Positions 10,931 through 24,318 of a stretch of DNA of 64,000 nucleotides are shown piece after piece (the first letter of the stretch is position 1; every line of letters starts with the position of its first letter). The notes below the pieces were generated by a model. That model was not told the DNA's origin and ran no database searches. It saw nothing but the letters and a program-made list of their open reading frames with translations. Source of the DNA: Halisarca cf. caerulea (Eukaryota; Porifera; Demospongiae; Chondrillida; Halisarcidae). The position numbers and the translations under genes are program-made. The stretch lies in assembly GCA_963170055.1 (NCBI GenBank), contig CAUJGJ010000093.1, positions 1,326,001-1,390,000 on the forward strand. The letters run 5' to 3'.

Positions 10931-13160
10931 ATTTTATCATAAGAACAAAATTGTCAAAAATGCAAATATCTTAAAAACTGACTTAGTAACTTTCATTTAA
11001 TGCAAATTTCAGCTTAAACAACTATTCCAATGTCTCTTTAAAATGTTAACGTTGCTAAATTTAATTTTATCATAAGAATAAAATTCCCAAAGTTGCAAAT
11101 ATCTTAAAAACTGACTTAGTAACTTTCATTTAAAGCAAATTTCAGCTTAAACAACTATTCCAATGTCTCTTTAAAATGTTAACGTTGCTAAATTTAATTT
11201 TATCATAAGAATACAATTGTCAAAGTTGCAAATATCTTAAAAACTAACTTAGTAACTTTCATTTAAAGCAAATTTCAGCTTAAACAACTATTCCAATGTC
11301 TCTTTAAAATGTTAACGTTGCTAAATTTAATTTTATCATAAGAATAAAATTCCCAAAGTTGCAAATATCTTAAAAACTGACTTAGTAACTTTCATTTAAA
11401 GCAAATTTCAGCTTAAACAACTATTCCAATGTCTCTTTAAAATGTTAACGTTGCTAAATTTGATTTTATCATAAGAATAAAATTCCCAAAGTTGAAAATA
11501 TCTTAAAACTGACTTAGTAACTTTCATTTAAAGCAAATATCAGCTTAAACAACTATTCCAATGTCTGTTTAAAATGTTAACGTTGCTAAATTTAATTTTA
11601 TCATAAGAATAAAATTGTCAAAGTTGCAAATATCTTAAAAACTGACTTAGTAACTTTCATTTAAAGCAAATTTCAGCTTAAACAACTATTCCAATGTCTC
11701 TTTAAAATGTTAACGTTGCTAAATTTAATTTTATCATAAGAATAAAATTGTCAAAGTTGAAAATATCTTAAAAACTGACTTTGTAACTTTCATTTAAAGC
11801 AAATATCAACTTAAATAACTATTCCAATGTCTCTTTAAAATGTTAACGTTTCTAAATTTAATTTTATCATAAGAATAAAATTCCCAAAGTTGCAAATATC
11901 TTAAAAACTTACTTAGTAACTTTCATTTAATGCAAATTTCAGCTTAAACAACTATTCCAATGTCTCTTTAAAATGCTAACGTTGCTAAATTTAATTTTAT
12001 CATAAGAACAAAATTGTCAAAAATGCAAATATCTTAAAAACTGACTTAGTAACTTTCATTTAAAGCAAATTTCAGCTTAAACAACTATTCCAATGTCTCT
12101 TTAAAATGTTAACGTTGCTAAATTTAATTTTATCATAAGAATAAAATTCCCAAAGTTGCAAATATCTTAAAAACTGACTTAGTAACTTTCATTTAAAGCA
12201 AATTTCAGCTTAAACAACTATTCCAATGTCTCTTTAAAATGTTAACGTTGCTAAATTTAATTTTATCATAAGAACAAAATTGTCAAAGTTGCAAATATCT
12301 TAAAAACTAACTTAGTAACTTTCATTTAAAGCAAATTTCAGCTTAAACAACTATTCCAATGTCTCTTTAAAATGTTAACGTTGCTAAATTTAATTTTATC
12401 ATAAGAATAAAATTCCCAAAGTTGCAAATATCTTAAAAACTGACTTAGTAACTTTCATTTAAAGCAAATTTCAGCTTAAACAACTATTCCAATGTCTCTT
12501 TAAAATGTTAACGTTGCTAAATTTGATTTTATCATAAGAATAAAATTCCCAAAGTTGAAAATATCTTAAAACTGACTTAGTAACTTTCATTTAAAGCAAA
12601 TATCAGCTTAAACAACTATTCCAATGTCTGTTTAAAATGTTAACGTTGCTAAATTTAATTTTATCATAAGAATAAAATTGTCAAAGTTGCAAATATCTTA
12701 AAAACTGACTTAGTAACTTTCATTTAAAGCAAATTTCAGCTTAAACAACTATTCCAATGTCTCTTTAAAATGTTAACGTTGCTAAATTTAATTTTATCAT
12801 AAGAATAAAATTGTCAAAGTTGAAAATATCTTAAAAACTGACTTTGTAACTTTCATTTAAAGCAAATATCAACTTAAATAACTATTCCAATGTCTCTTTA
12901 AAATGTTAACGTTTCTAAATTTAATTTTATCATAAGAATAAAATTCCCAAAGTTGCAAATATCTTAAAAACTTACTTAGTAACTTTCATTTAATGCAAAT
13001 TTCAGCTTAAACAACTATTCCAATGTCTCTTTAAAATGCTAACGTTGCTAAATTTAATTTTATCATAAGAACAAAATTGTCAAAAATGCAAATATCTTAA
13101 AAACTGACTTAGTAACTTTCATTTAATGCAAATTTCAGCTTAAACAACTATTCCAATGTC
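10900..13160. repeat. HOR: 8-monomer unit (1,063 bp), two copies
   Basis: Markers recur at 1,063 bp (8 x 133 - 1). The ctgactttgtaac marker is at 11777 and 12840. The aaactaactt marker is at 11241 and 12304. The short unit with aaatttgatt plus atcttaaaactg lies near 11457-11510 and 12523-12573, and cgtttctaaa follows the ctttg unit each time. One copy has gaatacaatt where the other has gaacaaaatt (about 11212 versus 12275). The left and right limits are approximate to one monomer. Confidence 0.78.
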
Positions 13161-13560
13161 TCTTTAAAATGTTAACGTTGCTAAATTTAATTTTATCATA
13201 AGAATAAAATTGTCAAAGTTGAAAATATCTTAAAAACTGACTTTGTAACTTTCATTTAAAGCAAATATCAACTTAAATAACTATTCCAATGTCTCTTTAA
13301 AATGTTAACGTTTCTAAATTTAATTTTATCATAAGAATAAAATTCCCAAAGTTGCAAATATCTTAAAAACTTACTTAGTAACTTTCATTTAATGCAAATT
13401 TCAGCTTAAACAACTATTCCAATGTCTCTTTAAAATGCTAACGTTGCTAAATTTAATTTTATCATAAGAACAAAATTGTCAAAAATGCAAATATCTTAAA
13501 AACTGACTTAGTAACTTTCATTTAATGCAAATTTCAGCTTAAACAACTATTCCAATGTCT
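12763..13560. repeat. HOR: 3-monomer unit (399 bp), two tandem copies
   Basis: Units 12763-13161 and 13162-13560 carry the same three variants in order. The first is gtcaaagttgaaaat with ctttgtaac and caacttaaat. The second is cgtttctaaa with cccaaagttg, cttac and aatgc. The third is gctaacg with gaacaaaatt and gtcaaaaatg. The spacing is exactly 399 bp, and I saw no difference between the copies by eye, which suggests a recent duplication. The second copy also starts the segment that is repeated 2,392 bp downstream. Confidence 0.85.
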
Positions 13561-14756
13561 CTTTAAAATGTTAACGTTGCTAAATTTAATTTTATCATAA
13601 GAATAAAATTCCCAAAGTTGCAAATATCTTAAAAACTGACTTAGTAACTTTCATTTAAAGCAAATTTCAGCTTAAACAACTATTCCAATGTCTCTTTAAA
13701 ATGTTAACGTTGCTAAATTTAATTTTATCATAAGAATAAAATTGTCAAAGTTGCAAATATCTTAAAAACTAACTTAGTAACTTTCATTTAAAGCAAATTT
13801 CAGCTTAAACAACTATTCCAATGTCTCTTTAAAATGTTAACGTTGCTAAATTTAATTTTATCATAAGAATAAAATTCCCAAAGTTGCAAATATCTTAAAA
13901 ACTGACTTAGTAACTTTCATTTAAAGCAAATTTCAGCTTAAACAACTATTCCAATGTCTCTTTAAAATGTTAACGTTGCTAAATTTAATTTTATCATAAG
14001 AATAAAATTCCCAAAGTTGAAAATATCTTAAAACTGACTTAGTAACTTTCATTTAAAGCAAATATCAGCTTAAACAACTATTCCAATGTCTGTTTAAAAT
14101 GTTAACGTTGCTAAATTTAATTTTATCATAAGAATAAAATTCCCAAAGTTGCAAATATCTTAAAAACTTACTTAGTAACTTTCATTTAAAGGAAATTTCA
14201 GCTTAAACAACTATTCCAATGTCTCTTTAAAATGCTAACGTTGCTAAATTTAATTTTATCATAAGAATAAAATTCCCAAAGTTGCAAATATCTTAAAAAC
14301 TGACTCAGTAACTTTCATTTAAAGCAAATATAAGCTTAAACAACTATTCCAATGTCTCTTTAAAATGTTAACGTTGCTAAATTTAATTTTATCATAAGAA
14401 TAAAATTCCCAAAGTTGAAAATATCTTAGAAACTGACTTAGTAACTTTCATTTAAAGGAAATTTCAGCTTAAACAACTATTCCAAAGTCTAGTTAAAATG
14501 GTAACGTTGCTAAATTTAATTTTATCTTAAGAATAAAATTCCCAAAGTTGCAAATATCTTAAAAACTGACTTAGTAACTTTCATTTAAAGCAAATTTCAG
14601 CTTAAACAACTATTCCAATGTCTCTTTAAAATGTTAACGTTGCTAAATTTAATTTTATCATAAGAACAAAATTGTCAAAGTTGCAAATATCTTAAAAACT
14701 GACTTAGTAACTTTCATTTAAAGCAAATTTCAGCTTAAACAACTATTCCAATGTCT
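13162..14756. repeat. 12-monomer segment, copied at 15554-17148 (offset 2,392 bp)
   Basis: Twelve units (1,595 bp) here match those at 15554-17148 in order: ctttgtaac (13239, 15631), gaacaaaatt (~13468, ~15860), ctaac, the short atcttaaaactg unit, cttac, ctgactcag, ttagaaactg with ggaaatttc, the tctagtt junction (ctag at 14489 and 16881), the tttatctt change (14521, 16913), and a gaacaaaatt gtcaaagttg unit. Differences include aaatttaatt versus aaatttgatt in the short unit, ggaaa versus gcaaa after cttac, and cccaaag versus caaaaag. The match ends at the next unit (ccc versus gtc). Confidence 0.82.
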
Positions 14757-15553
14757 CTTTAAAATGTTAACGTTGCTAAATTTAATTTTATCATAAGAAT
14801 AAAATTCCCAAAGTTGCAAATATCTTAAAAACTGACTTAGTAACTTTCATTTAAAGCAAATATCAGCTTAAACAACTATTCCAATGTCTGTTTAAAATGT
14901 TAACGTTGCTAAATTTAATTTTATCATAAGAATAAAATTCCCAAAGTTGCAAATATCTTAAAAACTGACTTAGTAACTTTCATTTAAAGCAAATATCAGC
15001 TTAAACAACTATTCCAATGTCTCTTTAAAATGTTAACGTTGCTAAATTTAATTTTATCATAAGAATAAAATTCCCAAAGTTGCAAATATCTTAAAAACTG
15101 ACTTAGTAACTTTCATTTAAAGCAAATTTCAGCTTAAACAACTATTCCAATGTCTCTTTAAAATGTTAACGTTGCTAAATTTGATTTTATCATAAGAATA
15201 AAATTCCCAAAGTTGAAAATATCTTAAAACTGACTTAGTAACTTTCATTTAAAGCAAATATCAGCTTAAACAACTATTCCAATGTCTGTTTAAAATGTTA
15301 ACGTTGCTAAATTTAATTTTATCATAAGAATAAAATTCCCAAAGTTGCAAATATCTTAAAAACTTACTTAGTAACTTTCATTTAAAGCAAATTTCAGCTT
15401 AAACAACTATTCCAATGTCTCTTTAAAATGCTAACGTTGCTAAATTTAATTTTATCATAAGAATAAAATTCCCAAAGTTGCAAATATCTTAAAAACTGAC
15501 TCAGTAACTTTCATTTAAAGCAAATATAAGCTTAAACAACTATTCCAATGTCT
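14757..15553. repeat. Six monomers separating the two 12-monomer copies
   Basis: Ordinary 133-bp units lie between the 2,392-bp-spaced segments. They include tctgtttaaaatg, one short aaatttgatt plus atcttaaaactg unit (near 15180-15230) and a ctgactcag unit whose right part reads aaatataagctt, creating an AAGCTT. Their variant order matches part of the flanking 12-mer, so they are probably remnants of a further copy. Nothing but satellite is present. Confidence 0.65.
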
Positions 15554-16218
15554 CTTTAAAATGTTAACGTTGCTAAATTTAATTTTATCATAAGAATAAA
15601 ATTGTCAAAGTTGAAAATATCTTAAAAACTGACTTTGTAACTTTCATTTAAAGCAAATATCAACTTAAATAACTATTCCAATGTCTCTTTAAAATGTTAA
15701 CGTTTCTAAATTTAATTTTATCATAAGAATAAAATTCCCAAAGTTGCAAATATCTTAAAAACTTACTTAGTAACTTTCATTTAATGCAAATTTCAGCTTA
15801 AACAACTATTCCAATGTCTCTTTAAAATGCTAACGTTGCTAAATTTAATTTTATCATAAGAACAAAATTGTCAAAAATGCAAATATCTTAAAAACTGACT
15901 TAGTAACTTTCATTTAATGCAAATTTCAGCTTAAACAACTATTCCAATGTCTCTTTAAAATGTTAACGTTGCTAAATTTAATTTTATCATAAGAATAAAA
16001 TTCCCAAAGTTGCAAATATCTTAAAAACTGACTTAGTAACTTTCATTTAAAGCAAATTTCAGCTTAAACAACTATTCCAATGTCTCTTTAAAATGTTAAC
16101 GTTGCTAAATTTAATTTTATCATAAGAATAAAATTGTCAAAGTTGCAAATATCTTAAAAACTAACTTAGTAACTTTCATTTAAAGCAAATTTCAGCTTAA
16201 ACAACTATTCCAATGTCT

Positions 16219-19200
16219 CTTTAAAATGTTAACGTTGCTAAATTTAATTTTATCATAAGAATAAAATTCCCAAAGTTGCAAATATCTTAAAAACTGACTT
16301 AGTAACTTTCATTTAAAGCAAATTTCAGCTTAAACAACTATTCCAATGTCTCTTTAAAATGTTAACGTTGCTAAATTTGATTTTATCATAAGAATAAAAT
16401 TCCCAAAGTTGAAAATATCTTAAAACTGACTTAGTAACTTTCATTTAAAGCAAATATCAGCTTAAACAACTATTCCAATGTCTGTTTAAAATGTTAACGT
16501 TGCTAAATTTAATTTTATCATAAGAATAAAATTCCCAAAGTTGCAAATATCTTAAAAACTTACTTAGTAACTTTCATTTAAAGCAAATTTCAGCTTAAAC
16601 AACTATTCCAATGTCTCTTTAAAATGCTAACGTTGCTAAATTTAATTTTATCATAAGAATAAAATTCAAAAAGTTGCAAATATCTTAAAAACTGACTCAG
16701 TAACTTTCATTTAAAGCAAATATAAGCTTAAACAACTATTCCAATGTCTCTTTAAAATGTTAACGTTGCTAAATTTAATTTTATCATAAGAATAAAATTC
16801 CCAAAGTTGAAAATATCTTAGAAACTGACTTAGTAACTTTCATTTAAAGGAAATTTCAGCTTAAACAACTATTCCAAAGTCTAGTTAAAATGGTAACGTT
16901 GCTAAATTTAATTTTATCTTAAGAATAAAATTCCCAAAGTTGCAAATATCTTAAAAACTGACTTAGTAACTTTCATTTAAAGCAAATTTCAGCTTAAACA
17001 ACTATTCCAATGTCTCTTTAAAATGTTAACGTTGCTAAATTTAATTTTATCATAAGAACAAAATTGTCAAAGTTGCAAATATCTTAAAAACTGACTTAGT
17101 AACTTTCATTTAAAGCAAATTTCAGCTTAAACAACTATTCCAATGTCTCTTTAAAATGTTAACGTTGCTAAATTTAATTTTATCATAAGAATAAAATTGT
17201 CAAAGTTGCAAATATCTTAAAAACTGACTTAGTAACTTTCATTTAAAGCAAATTTCAGCTTAAACAACTATTCCAATGTCTCTTTAAAATGTTAACGTTG
17301 CTAAATTTAATTTTATCATAAGAATAAAATTGTCAAAGTTGCAAATATCTTAAAAACTAACTTAGTAACTTTCATTTAAAGCAAATTTCAGCTTAAACAA
17401 CTATTCCAATGTCTCTTTAAAATGTTAACGTTGCTAAATTTAATTTTATCATAAGAATAAAATTCCCAAAGTTGCAAATATCTTAAAAACTGACTTAGTA
17501 ACTTTCATTTAAAGCAAATTTCAGCTTAAACAACTATTCCAATGTCTCTTTAAAATGTTAACGTTGCTAAATTTGATTTTATCATAAGAATAAAATTCCC
17601 AAAGTTGAAAATATCTTAAAACTGACTTAGTAACTTTCATTTAAAGCAAATATCAGCTTAAACAACTATTCCAATGTCTGTTTAAAATGTTAACGTTGCT
17701 AAATTTAATTTTATCATAAGAATAAAATTCCCAAAGTTGCAAATATCTTAAAAACTTACTTAGTAACTTTCATTTAAAGCAAATTTCAGCTTAAACAACT
17801 ATTCCAATGTCTCTTTAAAATGTTAACGTTGCTAAATTTAATTTTATCATAAGAATAAAATTCCCAAAGTTGCAAATATCTTAAAAACTGACTTAGTAAC
17901 TTTCATTTAAAGCAAATTTCAGCTTAAACAACTATTCCAATGTCTCTTTAAAATGTTAACGTTGCTAAATTTGATTTTATCATAAGAATAAAATTCCCAA
18001 AGTTGAAAATATCTTAAAACTGACTTAGTAACTTTCATTTAAAGCAAATATCAGCTTAAACAACTATTCCAATGTCTGTTTAAAATGTTAACGTTGCTAA
18101 ATTTAATTTTATCATAAGAATAAAATTCCCAAAGTTGCAAATATCTTAAAAACTTACTTAGTAACTTTCATTTAAAGCAAATTTCAGCTTAAACAACTAT
18201 TCCAATGTCTCTTTAAAATGCTAACGTTGCTAAATTTAATTTTATCATAAGAATAAAATTCAAAAAGTTGCAAATATCTTAAAAACTGACTCAGTAACTT
18301 TCATTTAAAGCAAATATAAGCTTAAACAACTATTCCAATGTCTCTTTAAAATGTTAACGTTGCTAAATTTAATTTTATCATAAGAATAAAATTCCCAAAG
18401 TTGAAAATATCTTAGAAACTGACTTAGTAACTTTCATTTAAAGGAAATTTCAGCTTAAACAACTATTCCAAAGTCTAGTTAAAATGGTAACGTTGCTAAA
18501 TTTAATTTTATCTTAAGAATAAAATTCCCAAAGTTGCAAATATCTTAAAAACTGACTTAGTAACTTTCATTTAAAGCAAATTTCAGCTTAAACAACTATT
18601 CCAATGTCTCTTTAAAATGTTAACGTTGCTAAATTTAATTTTATCATAAGAACAAAATTGTCAAAGTTGCAAATATCTTAAAAACTGACTTAGTAACTTT
18701 CATTTAAAGCAAATTTCAGCTTAAACAACTATTCCAATGTCTCTTTAAAATGTTAACGTTGCTAAATTTAATTTTATCATAAGAATAAAATTGTCAAAGT
18801 TGCAAATATCTTAAAAACTGACTTAGTAACTTTCATTTAAAGCAAATTTCAGCTTAAACAACTATTCCAATGTCTCTTTAAAATGTTAACGTTGCTAAAT
18901 TTAATTTTATCATAAGAATAAAATTGTCAAAGTTGCAAATATCTTAAAAACTAACTTAGTAACTTTCATTTAAAGCAAATTTCAGCTTAAACAACTATTC
19001 CAATGTCTCTTTAAAATGTTAACGTTGCTAAATTTAATTTTATCATAAGAATAAAATTCCCAAAGTTGCAAATATCTTAAAAACTGACTTAGTAACTTTC
19101 ATTTAAAGCAAATTTCAGCTTAAACAACTATTCCAATGTCTCTTTAAAATGTTAACGTTGCTAAATTTGATTTTATCATAAGAATAAAATTCCCAAAGTT

Positions 19201-19406
19201 GAAAATATCTTAAAACTGACTTAGTAACTTTCATTTAAAGCAAATATCAGCTTAAACAACTATTCCAATGTCTGTTTAAAATGTTAACGTTGCTAAATTT
19301 AATTTTATCATAAGAATAAAATTCCCAAAGTTGCAAATATCTTAAAAACTTACTTAGTAACTTTCATTTAAAGCAAATTTCAGCTTAAACAACTATTCCA
19401 ATGTCT
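16219..19406. repeat. HOR: 12-monomer unit (1,594 bp), two tandem copies
   Basis: Units 16219-17812 and 17813-19406 repeat at 1,594 bp (12 x 133 - 2; each holds two one-base-short units). Paired markers: aaatttga at 16373/17967 and 17569/19163; aaaattcaaaaag at 16661/18255; ctag at 16881/18475; tttatctt at 16913/18507; ctaac at 17357/18951. The caaaaag change is seen only in these two places, so the 12-mer was duplicated after that mutation arose. The unit before 16219 does not match the one before 17813, and the unit after 19406 is gctaacg rather than gttaacg. That fixes the edges to within a monomer. Confidence 0.9.
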
Positions 19407-21400
19407 CTTTAAAATGCTAACGTTGCTAAATTTAATTTTATCATAAGAATAAAATTCCCAAAGTTGCAAATATCTTAAAAACTGACTCAGTAACTTTCAT
19501 TTAAAGCAAATATAAGCTTAAACAACTATTCCAATGTCTCTTTAAAATGTTAACGTTGCTAAATTTAATTTTATCATAAGAATAAAATTCCCAAAGTTGA
19601 AAATATCTTAGAAACTGACTTAGTAACTTTCATTTAAAGGAAATTTCAGCTTAAACAACTATTCCAAAGTCTAGTTAAAATGGTAACGTTGCTAAATTTA
19701 ATTTTATCATAAGAACAAAATTGTCAAAGTTGCAAATATCTTAAAAACTGACTTAGTAACTTTCATTTAAAGCAAATTTCAGCTTAAACAACTATTCCAA
19801 TGTCTCTTTAAAATGTTAACGTTGCTAAATTTAATTTTATCATAAGAATAAAATTCCCAAAGTTGCAAATATCTTAAAAACTTACTTAGTAACTTTCATT
19901 TAATGCAAATTTCAGCTTAAACAACTATTCCAATGTCTCTTTAAAATGTTAACGTTGCTAAATTTAATTTTATCATAAGAATAAAATTCCCAAAGTTGCA
20001 AATATCTTAAAAACTGACTTAGTAACTTTCATTTAAAGCAAATTTCAGCTTAAACAACTATTCCAATGTCTCTTTAAAATGTTAACGTTTCTAAATTTAA
20101 TTTTATCATAAGAATAAAATTCCCAAAGTTGCAAATATCTTAAAAACTTACTTAGTAACTTTCATTTAATGCAAATTTCAGCTTAAACAACTATTCCAAT
20201 GTCTCTTTAAAATGCTAACGTTGCTAAATTTAATTTTATCATAAGAACAAAATTGTCAAAAATGCAAATATCTTAAAAACTGACTTAGTAACTTTCATTT
20301 AATGCAAATTTCAGCTTAAACAACTATTCCAATGTCTCTTTAAAATGTTAACGTTGCTAAATTTAATTTTATCATAAGAATAAAATTCCCAAAGTTGCAA
20401 ATATCTTAAAAACTGACTTAGTAACTTTCATTTAAAGCAAATTTCAGCTTAAACAACTATTCCAATGTCTCTTTAAAATGTTAACGTTGCTAAATTTAAT
20501 TTTATCATAAGAATAAAATTGTCAAAGTTGCAAATATCTTAAAAACTGACTTAGTAACTTTCATTTAAAGCAAATTTCAGCTTAAACAACTATTCCAATG
20601 TCTCTTTAAAATGTTAACGTTGCTAAATTTAATTTTATCATAAGAATAAAATTGTCAAAGTTGCAAATATCTTAAAAACTGACTTAGTAACTTTCATTTA
20701 AAGCAAATTTCAGCTTAAACAACTATTCCAATGTCTCTTTAAAATGTTAACGTTGCTAAATTTAATTTTATCATAAGAATAAAATTGTCAAAGTTGCAAA
20801 TATCTTAAAAACTGACTTAGTAACTTTCATTTAAAGCAAATTTCAGCTTAAACAACTATTCCAATGTCTCTTTAAAATGTTAACGTTGCTAAATTTATTT
20901 TATCATAAGAATAAAATTGTCAAAGTTGAAAATATCTTAAAAACTTACTTAGTAACTTTCATTTAATGCAAATTTCAGCTTAAACAACTATTCCAATGTC
21001 TCTTTAAAATGCTAACGTTGCTAAATTTAATTTTATCATAAGAACAAAATTGTCAAAAATGCAAATATCTTAAAAACTGACTTAGTAACTTTCATTTAAT
21101 GCAAATTTCAGCTTAAACAACTATTCCAATGTCTCTTTAAAATGTTAACGTTGCTAAATTTAATTTTATCATAAGAATAAAATTCCCAAAGTTGCAAATA
21201 TCTTAAAAACTGACTTAGTAACTTTCATTTAAAGCAAATTTCAGCTTAAACAACTATTCCAATGTCTCTTTAAAATGTTAACGTTGCTAAATTTAATTTT
21301 ATCATAAGAATAAAATTGTCAAAGTTGCAAATATCTTAAAAACTAACTTAGTAACTTTCATTTAAAGCAAATTTCAGCTTAAACAACTATTCCAATGTCT
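19407..21400. repeat. Satellite segment with an exchange junction and a run of identical units
   Basis: This segment starts with part of the 12-mer pattern (ctgactcag, ttagaaactg, tctagtt with ctag at 19671). After ggtaacg it then reads gaacaaaattgtc instead of the tttatctt plus cccaaag unit that follows the three earlier tctagtt junctions. One monomer therefore appears skipped within the hybrid unit at 19673-19805. Three apparently identical gtcaaagttg units lie at 20471-20869. The next unit has lost one A in its AT tract (aaatttatttta near 20893). Confidence 0.75.
20471..20869. repeat. Run of three identical monomers
   Basis: Three consecutive 133-bp units, all gttaacg, gaataaaatt, gtcaaagttg, ctgac and aaagc, show no difference by eye. 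Such runs suggest very recent single-monomer amplification or conversion. Similar runs occur at 30415-30813, 36395-36926, 39450-39981, 54740-55138 and 56202-56600. Confidence 0.75.
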
Positions 21401-24318
21401 CTTTAAAATGTTAACGTTGCTAAATTTAATTTTATCATAAGAATAAAATTCCCAAAGTTGCAAATATCTTAAAAACTGACTTAGTAACTTTCATTTAAAG
21501 CAAATTTCAGCTTAAACAACTATTCCAATGTCTCTTTAAAATGTTAACGTTGCTAAATTTAATTTTATCATAAGAATAAAATTGTCAAAGTTGCAAATAT
21601 CTTAAAAACTGACTTAGTAACTTTCATTTAAAGCAAATTTCAGCTTAAACAACTATTCCAATGTCTCTTTAAAATGTTAACGTTGCTAAATTTAATTTTA
21701 TCATAAGAATAAAATTGTCAAAGTTGAAAATATCTTAAAAACTTACTTAGTAACTTTCATTTAATGCAAATTTCAGCTTAAACAACTATTCCAATGTCTC
21801 TTTAAAATGCTAACGTTGCTAAATTTAATTTTATCATAAGAACAAAATTGTCAAAAATGCAAATATCTTAAAAACTGACTTAGTAACTTTCATTTAATGC
21901 AAATTTCAGCTTAAACAACTATTCCAATGTCTCTTTAAAATGTTAACGTTGCTAAATTTAATTTTATCATAAGAATAAAATTCCCAAAGTTGCAAATATC
22001 TTAAAAACTGACTTAGTAACTTTCATTTAAAGCAAATTTCAGCTTAAACAACTATTCCAATGTCTCTTTAAAATGTTAACGTTGCTAAATTTAATTTTAT
22101 CATAAGAATAAAATTGTCAAAGTTGCAAATATCTTAAAAACTAACTTAGTAACTTTCATTTAAAGCAAATTTCAGCTTAAACAACTATTCCAATGTCTCT
22201 TTAAAATGTTAACGTTGCTAAATTTAATTTTATCATAAGAATAAAATTCCCAAAGTTGCAAATATCTTAAAAACTGACTTAGTAACTTTCATTTAAAGCA
22301 AATTTCAGCTTAAACAACTATTCCAATGTCTCTTTAAAATGTTAACGTTGCTAAATTTGATTTTATCATAAGAATAAAATTCCCAAAGTTGAAAATATCT
22401 TAAAACTGACTTAGTAACTTTCATTTAAAGCAAATATCAGCTTAAACAACTATTCCAATGTCTGTTTAAAATGTTAACGTTGCTAAATTTAATTTTATCA
22501 TAAGAATAAAATTCCCAAAGTTGCAAATATCTTAAAAACTTACTTAGTAACTTTCATTTAATGCAAATTTCAGCTTAAACAACTATTCCAATGTCTCTTT
22601 AAAATGCTAACGTTGCTAAATTTAATTTTATCATAAAAATAAAATTCCCAAAGTTGCAAATATCTTAAAAACTGACTCAGTAACTTTCATTTAAAGCAAA
22701 TATAAGCTTAAACAACTATTCCAATGTCTCTTTAAAATGTTAACGTTGCTAAATTTAATTTTATCATAAGAATAAAATTCCCAAAGTTGAAAATATCTTA
22801 GAAACTGACTTAGTAACTTTCATTTAAAGGAAATTTCAGCTTAAACAACTATTCCAAAGTCTAGTTAAAATGGTAACGTTGCTAAATTTAATTTTATCAT
22901 AAGAATAAAATTGTCAAAGTTGCAAATATCTTAAAAACTGACTTAGTAACTTTCATTTAAAGCAAATTTCAGCTTAAACAACTATTCCAATGTCTCTTTA
23001 AAATGTTAACGTTGCTAAATTTAATTTTATCATAAGAATAAAATTGTCAAAGTTGAAAATATCTTAAAAACTTACTTAGTAACTTTCATTTAATGCAAAT
23101 TTCAGCTTAAACAACTATTCCAATGTCTCTTTAAAATGCTAACGTTGCTAAATTTAATTTTATCATAAGAACAAAATTGTCAAAAATGCAAATATCTTAA
23201 AAACTGACTTAGTAACTTTCATTTAATGCAAATTTCAGCTTAAACAACTATTCCAATGTCTCTTTAAAATGTTAACGTTGCTAAATTTAATTTTATCATA
23301 AGAATAAATTTCCCAAAGTTGCAAATATCTTAAAAACTGACTTAGTAACTTTCATTTAAAGCAAATTTCAGCTTAAACAACTATTCCAATGTCTCTTTAA
23401 AATGTTAACGTTGCTAAATTTAATTTTATCATAAGAATAAAATTGTCAAAGTTGCAAATATCTTAAAAACTAACTTAGTAACTTTCATTTAAAGCAAATT
23501 TCAGCTTAAACAACTATTCCAATGTCTCTTTAAAATGTTAACGTTGCTAAATTTAATTTTATCATAAGAATAAAATTCCCAAAGTTGCAAATATCTTAAA
23601 AACTGACTTAGTAACTTTCATTTAAAGCAAATTTCAGCTTAAACAACTATTCCAATGTCTCTTTAAAATGTTAACGTTGCTAAATTTGATTTTATCATAA
23701 GAATAAAATTCCCAAAGTTGAAAATATCTTAAAACTGACTTAGTAACTTTCATTTAAAGCAAATATCAGCTTAAACAACTATTCCAATGTCTGTTTAAAA
23801 TGTTAACGTTGCTAAATTTAATTTTATCATAAGAATAAAATTCCCAAAGTTGCAAATATCTTAAAAACTTACTTAGTAACTTTCATTTAAAGCAAATTTC
23901 AGCTTAAACAACTATTCCAATGTCTCTTTAAAATGCTAACGTTGCTAAATTTAATTTTATCATAAAAATAAAATTCCCAAAGTTGCAAATATCTTAAAAA
24001 CTGACTCAGTAACTTTCATTTAAAGCAAATATAAGCTTAAACAACTATTCCAATGTCTCTTTAAAATGTTAACGTTGCTAAATTTATCATAAGAATAAAA
24101 TTCCCAAAGTTGAAAATATCTTAGAAACTGACTTAGTAACTTTCATTTAAAGGAAATTTCAGCTTAAACAACTATTCCAAAGTCTAGTTAAAATGGTAAC
24201 GTTGCTAAATTTAATTTTATCATAAGAATAAAATTCCCAAAGTTGCAAATATCTTAAAAACTGACTTAGTAACTTTCATTTAAAGCAAATTTCAGCTTAA
24301 ACAACTATTCCAATGTCT
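21401..24318. repeat. 22-monomer segment, left copy (matched at 27497-30414)
   Basis: This 2,918-bp stretch (22 x 133 - 8) reappears 6,096 bp downstream. Paired markers: the gaaaatatcttaaaaact unit at 21726/27822 and 23055/29151; ctag at 22861/28957 and 24184/30280; taaattt at 23305/29401. The 6-bp AT-tract deletion is near 24081/30177. Differences seen are aatgcaaa versus aaggcaaa near 27857, and gaataaaatt versus gaataaattt near 28475. The unit before 21401 and the unit after 24318 do not match their counterparts, so the ends are real breakpoints to within one monomer. Confidence 0.88.
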
